In this document: piece by piece, positions 8,871 through 17,152 of the stretch
How positions within the stretch are numbered: position 1 is the first letter of the stretch
Layout: every line of letters begins with the position of its first letter
Assembly (NCBI RefSeq): GCF_900454495.1
Contig: NZ_UGSI01000001.1
Coordinates: 3,658,001 to 3,722,000 of the forward strand
Reading direction: 5' to 3'
Length of the DNA stretch: 64,000 bases
Origin: Paenibacillus macerans
GTDB taxonomy: Bacteria > Bacillota > Bacilli > Paenibacillales > Paenibacillaceae
The notes under the pieces: model-generated
What the model was told of the DNA's origin: nothing
The model's input: the letters and a program-made list of their open reading frames with translations, nothing else
Databases searched by the model: none
Position numbers and translations under genes: made by a program

Positions 8871-8906
8871 GACCGCGCTCTTTCCGGAGCGGGCGGTCTT
8901 TTTTTC
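8871..8906 (+). terminator. Rho-independent terminator after the phosphorylase gene
   Basis: GACCGCGCTC and GGAGCGGGCGGTC pair into a GC-rich stem followed by a T-rich tract (CTTTTTTTC). It lies about 200 bases after the phosphorylase stop, beyond the repeat array. Confidence 0.7.
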
Positions 8907-8974
8907 TTGGGGCTTTCGGCCGATATTACATAATGAGACATTATCAGACATAGGGAAGAAGGAGTACATATTTT

Positions 8975-10120
8975 ATGAAAAAGAAACTGCTGCTGTTGTT
9001 GCTCGCCATGATCTGCCTCGTGCCCGCCACGATCCCGGCTGCATCCGCGCCTGCTCCCAAAAACGTCGTCCTGACCGACGCCAAAAGCGGCCGCGCTTTT
9101 GTACCGGTCCGCATTTTAAGCGGGTTTGAAGGGACAAGCGTCCAGTGGAACGCCGCCGAGCAAAAAATCGATATCGCCAAAGGCGATGTACAGCTTACGA
9201 TGTTTGTCGGGAAAAAGAACGCTTCGGTCAATCAACAGTCTCATTCGTTAACGGATGCGCCCTTTACCGAAGCCGGGGTCGCTTACGTCCCGCTGCAGCC
9301 TGTAAGCGAGCTGTTAAATTTGCCGATGGACCGGGACAAAAACTTGTCATCAATCAGCCTGGGGCAAGGCGAGGAACGGCTGACCCTGCCGCTGGCCAGC
9401 CGGGGGGCGACGGACAGCGGCGGCAAGCCGATCGTCAGCGAACGCAAGTCGTTTAAAGTCGGCGGCAAAACGTTTAGCGTGCAAATGGTTACGATTTCGC
9501 TGATGGACCCGAAGGTCCAACTGGACGTCGTGCTGGCGGGCGATAAAGTCGGCAAGGTCGAAGACTTAAGCAGCATCGCCAACCGCCATAAGGCTGCCGT
9601 CGCCGTGAACGGCACTTTTTTTGACGCCTACACGTCAGGCGCCTATAAAGCCCCTTACGGCTATATCGTCAGCGGCGGTGAGGTGAAAAAGACAGCTTCC
9701 GGGGACAAGCGGACGATTTTTACCTATGACCAAAACCTGCTGGCGCAGCTCATTCCGGGCAATGAGTTCAGCGAGCGGTATGACGAAGGCCGAATGGAAG
9801 GCGCCTTGCAGGCCGGACCACGCCTGGTCGCAGACGGCAAAGTAGCGCTCGACGTCAAGGCGGAGGGCTTCAAGGACCCGAAAATCCTGACCGGCGGCGG
9901 CGCCCGCAGCGCCCTTGGCCTGACCCGCGACCACAAGCTGATCCTGCTGACAACCGGCGGCGCGACGATTCCGCAGCTCGCGGAAATCATGAAGCAGGCC
10001 GGCGCCTATCAGGCGATGAACCTCGACGGCGGCGCTTCCAGCGGGCTGTATTATAACGGCAAGTACTTGACGGCGCCGGGCCGCAAAATCAGCAACGCGC
10101 TGATCGTGACGTACCGTTAG
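8975..10120 (+). CDS. Secreted protein: copper-amine-oxidase N-like domain plus phosphodiester glycosidase (NAGPA) domain
   Basis: 381 residues. A Sec signal peptide (MKKKLLLLLLAM to about residue 25) is followed by a copper amine oxidase N-terminal-like domain (FVPVRILSGF...AYVPLQPVSELL, PF07833, about residues 40-120), which in Paenibacilli is usually a wall-associated module. A NAGPA-type domain (PF09992) spans about residues 150-381, with AVNGTFFDAY, GGGARSALGL and the conserved MNLDGGASSGLYYNGK. The family cleaves phosphodiester-linked sugars. The B. subtilis relative YngK-type substrates are not known to me. The RBS AAGGAG lies ten bases from the ATG. It is monocistronic, between a terminator and a repeat-rich gap. 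Confidence 0.8.
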   Translation: MKKKLLLLLLAMICLVPATIPAASAPAPKNVVLTDAKSGRAFVPVRILSGFEGTSVQWNAAEQKIDIAKGDVQLTMFVGKKNASVNQQSHSLTDAPFTEAGVAYVPLQPVSELLNLPMDRDKNLSSISLGQGEERLTLPLASRGATDSGGKPIVSERKSFKVGGKTFSVQMVTISLMDPKVQLDVVLAGDKVGKVEDLSSIANRHKAAVAVNGTFFDAYTSGAYKAPYGYIVSGGEVKKTASGDKRTIFTYDQNLLAQLIPGNEFSERYDEGRMEGALQAGPRLVADGKVALDVKAEGFKDPKILTGGGARSALGLTRDHKLILLTTGGATIPQLAEIMKQAGAYQAMNLDGGASSGLYYNGKYLTAPGRKISNALIVTYR

Positions 10121-10284
10121 GGGCGCAGGCGCGCTAGCTAATGCGGAAACTTTGTTCCACATCGCCATGGGCGGATGGATCTCGCTCACCAGCAGGTAGA
10201 GGCATCCCCAAAGGCATCCCTTTCTAGCGGGCAAATCCATTCTACCGCGGATAATTGCGTCTCACTTACCATCAGACAGGCTGC

Positions 10285-10417
10285 GTCCCTTACTGGAAGG
10301 CAAATGCCTCCCTTATTAGACGGTAGATGCCTCCTTACTAGACGGTAGATGCACCCTTACTAGAAGGGTAGATACACCCTACTAGAAGGGTAGATGCCCT
10401 TTCCGGTGGGCAAAGGC
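10285..10417. repeat. Tandem array of 22-24-base units
   Basis: About five degenerate units of the form CCCTTACTAGAxGGTAGATGC, in the 766-base gap between the NAGPA gene and xylH. The rest of that gap holds the 10415-10596 inverted-repeat element, a hairpin at 10615-10678, and AACTTGAT-rich sequence at 10750-10870. No gene was seen. Confidence 0.75.
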
Positions 10418-10596
10418 AAAAGTGCATGCGAACTTCGTCGAAAATGCCCGAAAAGGGCGGCTCAAATGTAAAAGTGCATTTCATTTCCGTCTTAAAATCA
10501 ACATCCGTCCCAATGAGCTCGCGGCAACTGCACTTTTGCAGGCGATCCGCCTCGATGGGCGGAAATTTCGCTAAATCAAATGCACTTTTGCATTTC
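10415..10596. repeat. Intergenic element with AAAAGTGCA inverted repeats, copy A
   Basis: Contains GCAAAAGTGCATGCG at its left end, an internal GTAAAAGTGCATTTCATTTC, and the inverse TGCACTTTTGCATTTC at the right end. A related copy with the same order of parts lies at 32424-32603. Confidence 0.7.
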
Positions 10597-10614
10597 GTGC
10601 AAACCTGCCTCCAA

Positions 10615-10678
10615 TAAAAACGGCACTTTCGCGCACAGGGGAAATCCGGAATTCCCGGCGGCCGAAAGTGCCATTTTT
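10615..10678 (-). terminator. Hairpin terminator downstream of xylFGH, possibly bidirectional
   Basis: GGCACTTTCG (10622-10631) pairs with CGAAAGTGCC (10663-10672). T-runs flank it on both strands (TTTTT on the minus side). It is about 210 bases beyond xylH. Confidence 0.6.
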
Positions 10679-10886
10679 CATATGATGCTGATCGGTGCAG
10701 CGGTCGTGCAACGTCCAAGTGAGCTTGCTTACTGTTTAGTCCAGCGTTGAAGTAACAACTTGATAAAACAACATGATACACTGACTTGAAATAACAACTT
10801 CGTCTATAATCTGGTGCAGTAACTTGATTTAAACTACTTGATGCAATAATCTGGTGCAATAACTTGATACAACGGTTTAATGTAGC

Positions 10887-12080
10887 TTAGTTTGCGCCCT
10901 TGCGGCGGTTTGAGATGTCCAGCCAGACGGCGAAAACGAGGATCGAGCCTTTGACGACGTACTGCCAAAACGACTCCAGCCCCATCAGCGACATGCCGTT
11001 GTCGAGCGAGGTCATGACCAGGGCGCCGATCAGCGCGCCCAGCACCGTGCCCGCGCCGCCCATGAGCGAGGTGCCGCCGATGACGCAGGCGGCGATCGCA
11101 TCCATTTCCGCCATGTTCCCGGCGGTGATCGTGGCCGAGGCGAGCCGGGAAGTCAGCACGATCGCGGCGATCGAGGACAGCAGGCCGCTGAGCAGGAAGA
11201 TCAGCATCGTTTTGCGGCGGATGTTGATCCCGGAGAGGCGGGCCGCTTCCAGGTTGCCGCCGATGGCGTAGATGTGGCGGCCGAAGGTCGTTTTTTTCGA
11301 GAGGAAATAAAAAACGGCGGCCAGCACGATCACGAAAATGATCGGGAACGGGATGCCTTTGTAGGCGTTCATAACCAGCACGAACACAACCACCAGCAGC
11401 GAAAGCGCGGCCACCTTGATGACGTCGGCGGCGAGCGATGCGACTTCAAAGCCGTATTTTTGCCGAGAGCGGCGTTTATTGAACATGCTCCAGACGAGCA
11501 GGCCGACCGCCAGCACGCCAAGTACGATGCCGAAGCCCGGGGCGAAATAGGCGTTGCCGAGCAGCGCCAGCACCGGGTCCGATACCGGGATCGTCATCGA
11601 GCCGGTGATGCCCATCAGCGCGCCGCGGAACACCATCATGCCGCCCAGCGTAACGATAAAAGCGGGGACCATCTTGTAGGCGACCAGCCAGCCCTGCACT
11701 AGTCCGAGCACGGCCCCGGCCGCCAGCGTGGCAAGGATAACGACGATCGCCGGCAGGCCCAGCCAATTGCTGAAAATCGCCGCGATCCCGCCGGTCAGGC
11801 CGACGATCGATCCGACGGAAAGGTCGATATGTCCGGCCACGATGACGAGCACCATGCCGATCGCGAGAATGGACGTGACGGACATTTGCGTAAACAGGTT
11901 GGACAAGTTCCGCGCCGTCAAAAACGTCGGGTCCAGTATGCCAAACAGCACCCAGATGAGGATTAGGGCGCCGACCATCGTATAGGCCCGCACGTCCATT
12001 TTTCCGAACAGGCCGCTCCATAACGCCGATTTGGCGTCAGGGATTTCCGCTTGCGGCTGAACATTTTTTTGCAGCTCCAT
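10887..12080 (-). CDS. xylH: Xylose-type ABC transporter permease
   Basis: 397 residues, a BPD_transp_2 permease of the ribose/xylose class with about ten membrane segments. Characteristic are GMVLVIVAGHIDLSVGSIVGL near residue 75, VPAFIVTLGGMMVFRGALMG near 140 and AACVIGGTSLMGGAGTVLGALIGALVM near 335. The ATG lies one base after the xylG stop, and its GGGAGG ribosome site is inside the end of xylG, so translation is coupled. It is the last gene of xylFGH. Assignment to xylose rests on family resemblance plus the neighbouring xylose-sensor genes. Related transporters carry galactose, arabinose or multiple sugars. Confidence 0.82.
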   Translation of the reverse strand: MELQKNVQPQAEIPDAKSALWSGLFGKMDVRAYTMVGALILIWVLFGILDPTFLTARNLSNLFTQMSVTSILAIGMVLVIVAGHIDLSVGSIVGLTGGIAAIFSNWLGLPAIVVILATLAAGAVLGLVQGWLVAYKMVPAFIVTLGGMMVFRGALMGITGSMTIPVSDPVLALLGNAYFAPGFGIVLGVLAVGLLVWSMFNKRRSRQKYGFEVASLAADVIKVAALSLLVVVFVLVMNAYKGIPFPIIFVIVLAAVFYFLSKKTTFGRHIYAIGGNLEAARLSGINIRRKTMLIFLLSGLLSSIAAIVLTSRLASATITAGNMAEMDAIAACVIGGTSLMGGAGTVLGALIGALVMTSLDNGMSLMGLESFWQYVVKGSILVFAVWLDISNRRKGAN

Positions 12081-12081
12081 G

Positions 12082-13593
12082 TTATTTTCCTCCCGTTGCG
12101 GCTTGCATGATATTTTCCTGGGTCGCTTCGCGCCAATGAATTTCCCGGACGAACCGGCCTTCGCTCATGACCAGAATCCGGTCGCTCATCCCAAGCACCT
12201 CCGGCAGCTCCGAGGAAATCATAATGATCGCCACGCCCTGGCTGACCAGCCGATTCATCAAATGGTAAATCTCGTATTTGGCCCCGACGTCAATCCCCCG
12301 GGTCGGTTCGTCCATGATGAGGATTTTCGGATCGGACATCAGCCATTTGCCGATGACGACCTTCTGCTGGTTGCCGCCGGACAACGTGCCGACGGGCGTT
12401 TCCAGCGAAGCCGTTTTGGTCTTCAGATCCTGCACGTACCTTTGTCCCCATTTCATTTCCTCGTTGTCGTTAATGACGCCGAACCTGGACACTTTGCGCA
12501 TTGTCGCCATCGTCGTGTTCGTTTTCACATCCATCCCCAGCACCAGGCCCTGCCGCTTGCGGTCCTCGCTGACCAGGCCGATGCCCGCTTTGATCGCATC
12601 CGCGACCGAGCGGATTCGCACCGGCTTCCCTTCGATCCGCACCTCGCCGGACGAGCGGCCCCCGTACGCGCCAAACAAGCTGCTGACAAGCTCGGTGCGC
12701 CCGGCGCCCATCAGCCCGGCGATGCCGAGAATTTCACCTTTTCGCAGCGTAAAAGAAACATCCTTGATGACTCTTTGATTGCGTTTTTCCGGATGCCAGA
12801 CGTTGTAGTCCCGCACCTCCAGCACGGTCTCCTGCGGGGTATGCTCCACCCGGGGATACCGCTCGGTCAGCTCCCGGCCCACCATAAGCGACACGACCTG
12901 GTCGTCGTTCGTCTCCTTGCGGTCCAGCGTCGCCACCGTACGCCCGTCGCGCAGCACTGTAATCGAGTCGGCCAAAGCGAACACTTCCGGCATCTTGTGC
13001 GAAATGTACACGCAGGATACGCCTTCCCGGCGCAGCTGATGCAAAATTCCCATCAAAATCGCCACTTCGCTTTCGGTTAAAGCCGCCGTCGGCTCATCCA
13101 AAATCAAAATCCGCGTATGCTTGGACAGGGCTTTGGCGATTTCCACCAGCTGCTGCTGACCGATGCCGAGGCTGGCGATTTTCGTTTCCGGGGAAATGCG
13201 CAACCCGACCCGGTCCAGCCAGATGGACGCGTTGTGATACAGCTCATCCCACTGAATGACGCCGCGTTTAGTCGGTTCCGTCCCCAAAAAAATATTTTCT
13301 CCCACCGTCATTTCCTTCACGAGCGCCAGCTCTTGGTGAATGATGGCGATGCCGGCCTTTTCCGCATCGGTGATGTTATGGAACTGTCTTTTTTCGCCGT
13401 CGATGATGATGTCGCCGCTGTAGGTGCCCGCGGGATACAGCCCGCTAAGCACCTTCATCAGCGTCGACTTGCCGGCCCCGTTTTCGCCGCACAAGGCGTG
13501 GATTTCACCCTTTCGCACCTGCAAATTGACGCGGTCGAGGGCTTTGACGCCCGGAAACTCTTTGCTGATGTTCACCATTTCCAACACGTGCAT
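12082..13593 (-). CDS. xylG: Xylose-type ABC transporter ATPase with two nucleotide-binding domains
   Basis: 503 residues. Two ABC domains: the first (about 1-240) has Walker A GENGAGKST, signature LGIGQQQLVEIAKAL and Walker B LILDEPTAALTE. The second (about 255-500) has degenerate Walker A GLMGAGRTE, signature LSGGNQQKVVIGKWL and DEPTRGIDVGAK. This tandem layout is typical of the XylG/RbsA/MglA class. The start at 13593 (MHVLEMVNISKEF) follows AAGGAGT at 11 bases and is preferred to an in-frame extension to 13659, which would overlap the end of xylF. It lies 50 bases downstream of xylF. Confidence 0.85.
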   Translation of the reverse strand: MHVLEMVNISKEFPGVKALDRVNLQVRKGEIHALCGENGAGKSTLMKVLSGLYPAGTYSGDIIIDGEKRQFHNITDAEKAGIAIIHQELALVKEMTVGENIFLGTEPTKRGVIQWDELYHNASIWLDRVGLRISPETKIASLGIGQQQLVEIAKALSKHTRILILDEPTAALTESEVAILMGILHQLRREGVSCVYISHKMPEVFALADSITVLRDGRTVATLDRKETNDDQVVSLMVGRELTERYPRVEHTPQETVLEVRDYNVWHPEKRNQRVIKDVSFTLRKGEILGIAGLMGAGRTELVSSLFGAYGGRSSGEVRIEGKPVRIRSVADAIKAGIGLVSEDRKRQGLVLGMDVKTNTTMATMRKVSRFGVINDNEEMKWGQRYVQDLKTKTASLETPVGTLSGGNQQKVVIGKWLMSDPKILIMDEPTRGIDVGAKYEIYHLMNRLVSQGVAIIMISSELPEVLGMSDRILVMSEGRFVREIHWREATQENIMQAATGGK

Positions 13594-13643
13594 AGGCGTT
13601 TGCACTCCTTTTTTAGCCAATACCAAAGGCGGGTTCACACCGT

Positions 13644-14774
13644 TTACCGCTGCGGCCATTGATCCTTCGGCACGTTTTTGTACACGTCCTCCAGCTTGTG
13701 GAACCCGTCCTCAATGACCGTGTTCAGGCTGCTTTTGTCGACCGGGATCGGGTCCAGCAGCACCGACGGAACGTCGATTTTTCCGTTGTTCACCGTTTTG
13801 TCCGTGCCGATGTTCTCGCCCTTGGCGGCCGATACGGCCATTTCCGCGGCTTTGGTGGAGATCGATTTGATCGGCTTGTAGACCGTCATCAGCTGTGTGC
13901 CCTCGGCGATCCGCTGCACGGCGGCCAAGTCGGCGTCCTGCCCGGAAACCGGAATTTTGCCGGCCATGCCCTGCGCGGTCAACGCCTGGATCGCCCCGCC
14001 GGCGGTGGCGTCGTTGGCGGCAACCACGCCCTGAACGTCATTTTTGTTTGCGGTCAGCGCGTTCTCCATGTTTTTCAGCGCTTCTTCGGGCTTCCAGTCC
14101 TTGGAGAACTGGTCGTAGACGATTTTGATGTCGCCTTTTTCCTCCAACGGCTTAAGCACGTTCATCGCGCCCTCCTTGAACATGTGGGCGTTGTTGTCGG
14201 TGTCCGCCCCGCCGATATACACGATGTTCCCTTTCTGCGCCGCGGCGGTGACGGCCTGGGCCTGCAGCTCGCCGACGCGGACGTTGTCGAAGGAGATGTA
14301 GTAGTCTACTTCGGCGTTGTTGATCATCCGGTCGTAAGCGATCACCTTGATGCCTTCCTTATGGGCCTTATCCACGATCGGCGCGGTCGCTTCCGCGTTG
14401 TGGGCGATCACGACGAGTACGTCGACCCCTTGGGAAATGAGCTGCTCCGCCTGGCTGAGCTGCGTGGCGTCGTCGCCGTTGGCGGCCAGTACCTTCACTT
14501 CCCCGCCAAGCTCCTGGACCTTCTCCGTAAAAATATCCCGGTCCTTCTGCCAGCGTTCTTCTTTCAGCGTGTCCATCGACATGCCGATCACGATTTTCCC
14601 GTCGTCTCCGGCGCCTCCATTCGCCGCCCCGCCCGAGTTATTCGGCGCATTGCCGGAACCGCCGCCCGCGCCTCCGCCTGCGCCGCCGTCCGAAACGATG
14701 CCGCACCCCGCCAGGGAAGATGCCAGCAAAACGGCCGCCAAACCAAACCGGAAACGTTGACTGAATTTTTTCAT
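13644..14774 (-). CDS. xylF: Xylose-binding lipoprotein of the ABC transporter
   Basis: 376 residues. A lipoprotein signal ends in the lipobox LLASSLAGCG around residue 25, followed by a Gly/Asn-rich linker and a type 1 periplasmic-binding fold (KIVIGMSMDTLKEERWQKD, ANGDDATQLSQAEQLISQGVDVLVVIAHN, AYDRMINNAEVDYYISFDN, SGQDADLAAVQRIAEGTQLMTVYKP). These closely follow XylF. The start at 14774 follows GAAGGGG. An extension to 14984 lacks a ribosome site and would bury the signal peptide. First gene of xylFGH, with a cre site 32 bases upstream and the sensor operon beyond. Confidence 0.85.
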   Translation of the reverse strand: MKKFSQRFRFGLAAVLLASSLAGCGIVSDGGAGGGAGGGSGNAPNNSGGAANGGAGDDGKIVIGMSMDTLKEERWQKDRDIFTEKVQELGGEVKVLAANGDDATQLSQAEQLISQGVDVLVVIAHNAEATAPIVDKAHKEGIKVIAYDRMINNAEVDYYISFDNVRVGELQAQAVTAAAQKGNIVYIGGADTDNNAHMFKEGAMNVLKPLEEKGDIKIVYDQFSKDWKPEEALKNMENALTANKNDVQGVVAANDATAGGAIQALTAQGMAGKIPVSGQDADLAAVQRIAEGTQLMTVYKPIKSISTKAAEMAVSAAKGENIGTDKTVNNGKIDVPSVLLDPIPVDKSSLNTVIEDGFHKLEDVYKNVPKDQWPQR

Positions 14775-14805
14775 ATTGCTTCGCCCCTTCTCGTTATTCG
14801 GATTA

Positions 14806-14819
14806 TGATTGCGCTTACA
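14806..14819 (-). promoter_or_regulatory. Catabolite-responsive element (cre) upstream of xylF
   Basis: TGTAAGCGCAATCA on the minus strand matches the cre consensus TGWAANCGNTNWCA at 13 of 14 positions. It lies 32 bases before the xylF start. Confidence 0.6.
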
Positions 14820-15012
14820 CACAAATCTTAGCACCGATTGATCCGCCGCGGGGCCGCTAATGCCAGCACTGGTTTGCCCGCGATCAGCATTTGGTTGCTG
14901 CCGGATGAAATGAAATTCATCGCCTGAGCTTTCACAGCACATTTTTGTCGGCCGGACAGCAAAAAAGTCCTTGCCTGTGGACAAGAACTTGAGGATGGTC
15001 CTTTCTGTTTCG

Positions 15013-15153
15013 GAAATAGTTGCATTTTATACACGTAACCGCTGGGTAATGGTCGCCGGTTCCATTTTAATTGCAAAACTTACAACAAAACGAATGCTGC
15101 GCGCATCAACCTCTGATTTTCGCCTCAATAACCGCAGCTTTTGCAACTATTTC
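15013..15153. promoter_or_regulatory. Widely spaced 12-base inverted repeat in the xylF upstream region
   Basis: GAAATAGTTGCA (15013-15024) recurs inverted as TGCAACTATTTC (15142-15153). It sits in the 741-base gap between the AraC-type regulator gene and xylF, where the regulated xylF promoter must lie. It could be a binding-site pair for that regulator. Confidence 0.4.
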
Positions 15154-15269
15154 TGGTAAGCAGCTTATATTCCGCCTATTTAAGTGTACTTTTTACAATT
15201 ATCTTCTCAAACTGATGGGGACCCTGGGCCATTGCAGTGCCACGTTCCATTTCGGGCATGCCCCGCGCC

Positions 15270-15500
15270 ACAGTGGTGCGCCGCTGCGTTGGTCACCAGC
15301 GGTGCTCCACGGCGTGCTCCACCGCGTCACGCCCCTGCGGTGCGCCTCAGCGATGCTCCACGGCGTGCTCCACGGCATTACGCCACGGCGCTACGTCCCA
15401 GCGGTGCGCCTCGGCGGTGCGCCACAGTGGTGGCCACGGCGATGCTTCCACGGCGCTACGCCCCAGCGATGCGCCACAAGCGGCGCGCCGTGGCGACCAT
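15270..15500. repeat. GC-rich degenerate repeats between xylF and the regulator gene
   Basis: Repeated GCGGTGCGCC, GATGCTCCACGGC and CACGGCGCTACGCC blocks fill the 3' flank of the regulator gene. No unit length is strictly kept. No gene was seen. Confidence 0.6.
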
Positions 15501-15515
15501 GCCCCGTCCTCCCGT

Positions 15516-17087
15516 TTATTCGCTGTGCTGGCGGTATTCCGTCGGCGTCATGCCGGCCGCCTTTTTGAATACCCGGCTGAAATAGTTCGGGTCCTTGTAG
15601 CCTACCTCGTAACAGATTTCCTTGAGGCTCAGGCGCCCCTCCGCGATCAGCCGCTTGGCCTCCTCGATGCGCAGCCGGGTGACGTAGTCGCTGAAGTTTT
15701 CGCCCGTCTGCAGCTTGAACAATTTGCTGAAATAATAAGGGCTAAGATTGACGTGCTCGGCCGTCTGCTCCATGGAGAGTTCCTCCTTGTACCTTTGGCC
15801 GATGTACAAAAGCGCGCGCTGCAGCACATGGGAGCGGCCGCGCTCCTTCGCTTCCCGCAGCCCGTCGATCCAGGCGGCCAGCCGCCGCTGGGCCCCGTTG
15901 CGCAACGAGTCCGGATCGTTAAAGCCGCTCAAGAAGGAAATCAACTCGCCGCCGTCCCCTGCCTGCGCGCTTCGGCCCAGATGCAGTAGCAAGCCGATCA
16001 CGTCCCCGCGCAGGCGCGGGAAATGCCGGGGCTCGCTTTGCGCAAGCCGCTCGAACAGCCGGTCGAACCGCTGCGCCGTCTCCTGGCGGTCATGCCTTAG
16101 CAGCGCGTCGAGCAGCCGTTTCTCCTCATCCGGCGGGAGCGTGGGCCGGCCCGAGCTTTCAGCGATGTCGTCGTAATGGCGGACGCTGGCGACGTCCTGC
16201 TCCTGATCGTCCGCGCAGACGCGGACCGCCTCCCGGTAGGAGCGGCCGAGCCCGTCCCAGCCCTCGCGGACCGGACCGATCCCGACCGCCAGCGGCAGCC
16301 CGAACCGCTGCTCGACCTGGCTGCGCAGCCGCTCGCCCCATTCCAGCGCGGCCACGCGCTGCGAATATCCCGGCCGCCCGGGCGGAAACGGGATAAACAA
16401 CGCCAGCTGATGGCCGACCACCGGGCTGACGAGACAGGACAAGCCGGGTTTCGTCCATTGCTTGACGGCTTCGTGGAGCTCTTTTTTGACCAGTTGGAAA
16501 TTGGCCCGCTCCTTCGGGGAATGCCGCGAAAAAGACAACACCATCGCGTACCCCTTATGCCAGTCCAGATGAAGCAGCTCCGCCAGCTGCGCCAGTTCCG
16601 GCTCCTGCGCGCATTCCAGCATCAGCATCAGGGACAGCTCGTTTTCGGCGAGCGGCACTAGCTGCGCCAGCTTCTCCTGCATCGCCAGCCGCTCATCGCG
16701 GGCGCGCCTGGCTTCCTCGGCCTCGGCGATCAGGCGTTTCAGCAGGTCCAGCACTTCCTCCCGCCGGGCCGGCTTCAGCAAATACTCGCGCACCCCGAGC
16801 GCCAGCCCCTCCTTGGCGTAGGCGAAATAATCGTGCGCTGTGATGATCACGACCGGCGTTCCCGGCTGCCGCGCCAAAATTTCGCGCACGGCCTCCAGTC
16901 CCGGAATCCCCGGCATTTTAATATCCATAAAAATAAAATCCGGCCGCTCCTCCTCCGCCAGCTGAATGGCCCGCCGCCCGTTCTCCGCATGGAGAAAGCG
17001 GAACGTATCCGGCAGCATATGGCCGATCATCAGCTCCAGGCCTTCCCGTTCCAGCGCTTCGTCATCCGCAATCAGCAAGGTATACAT
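15516..17087 (-). CDS. YesN-type response regulator, receiver plus AraC HTH
   Basis: 523 residues. A receiver domain spans about 1-120 (LLIADDEALEREG with the acidic pocket, FMDIKMPG with the phosphoacceptor Asp, TAHDYFAYA and the KP motif YLLKPARRE). A long middle region follows, and an AraC-type double HTH occupies the last 100 residues (LSMEQTAEHVNLSPYYFSKLFK, LKEICYEVGYKDPNYFSRVFKK). The ATG at 17087 is chosen because GGAGG lies ten bases upstream. The ATG at 17105 precedes that site. It follows the kinase gene by 65 bases. In Clostridium beijerinckii the equivalent YesN activates xylFGH on xylose sensing, and the same arrangement here supports that role. Confidence 0.83.
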   Translation of the reverse strand: MYTLLIADDEALEREGLELMIGHMLPDTFRFLHAENGRRAIQLAEEERPDFIFMDIKMPGIPGLEAVREILARQPGTPVVIITAHDYFAYAKEGLALGVREYLLKPARREEVLDLLKRLIAEAEEARRARDERLAMQEKLAQLVPLAENELSLMLMLECAQEPELAQLAELLHLDWHKGYAMVLSFSRHSPKERANFQLVKKELHEAVKQWTKPGLSCLVSPVVGHQLALFIPFPPGRPGYSQRVAALEWGERLRSQVEQRFGLPLAVGIGPVREGWDGLGRSYREAVRVCADDQEQDVASVRHYDDIAESSGRPTLPPDEEKRLLDALLRHDRQETAQRFDRLFERLAQSEPRHFPRLRGDVIGLLLHLGRSAQAGDGGELISFLSGFNDPDSLRNGAQRRLAAWIDGLREAKERGRSHVLQRALLYIGQRYKEELSMEQTAEHVNLSPYYFSKLFKLQTGENFSDYVTRLRIEEAKRLIAEGRLSLKEICYEVGYKDPNYFSRVFKKAAGMTPTEYRQHSE

Positions 17088-17152
17088 GAATCGGAAATCC
17101 TCCATTCTTATTTTTATATAAAGTTAAAGTGCAGCCGTGTGAAAATGTTCTT

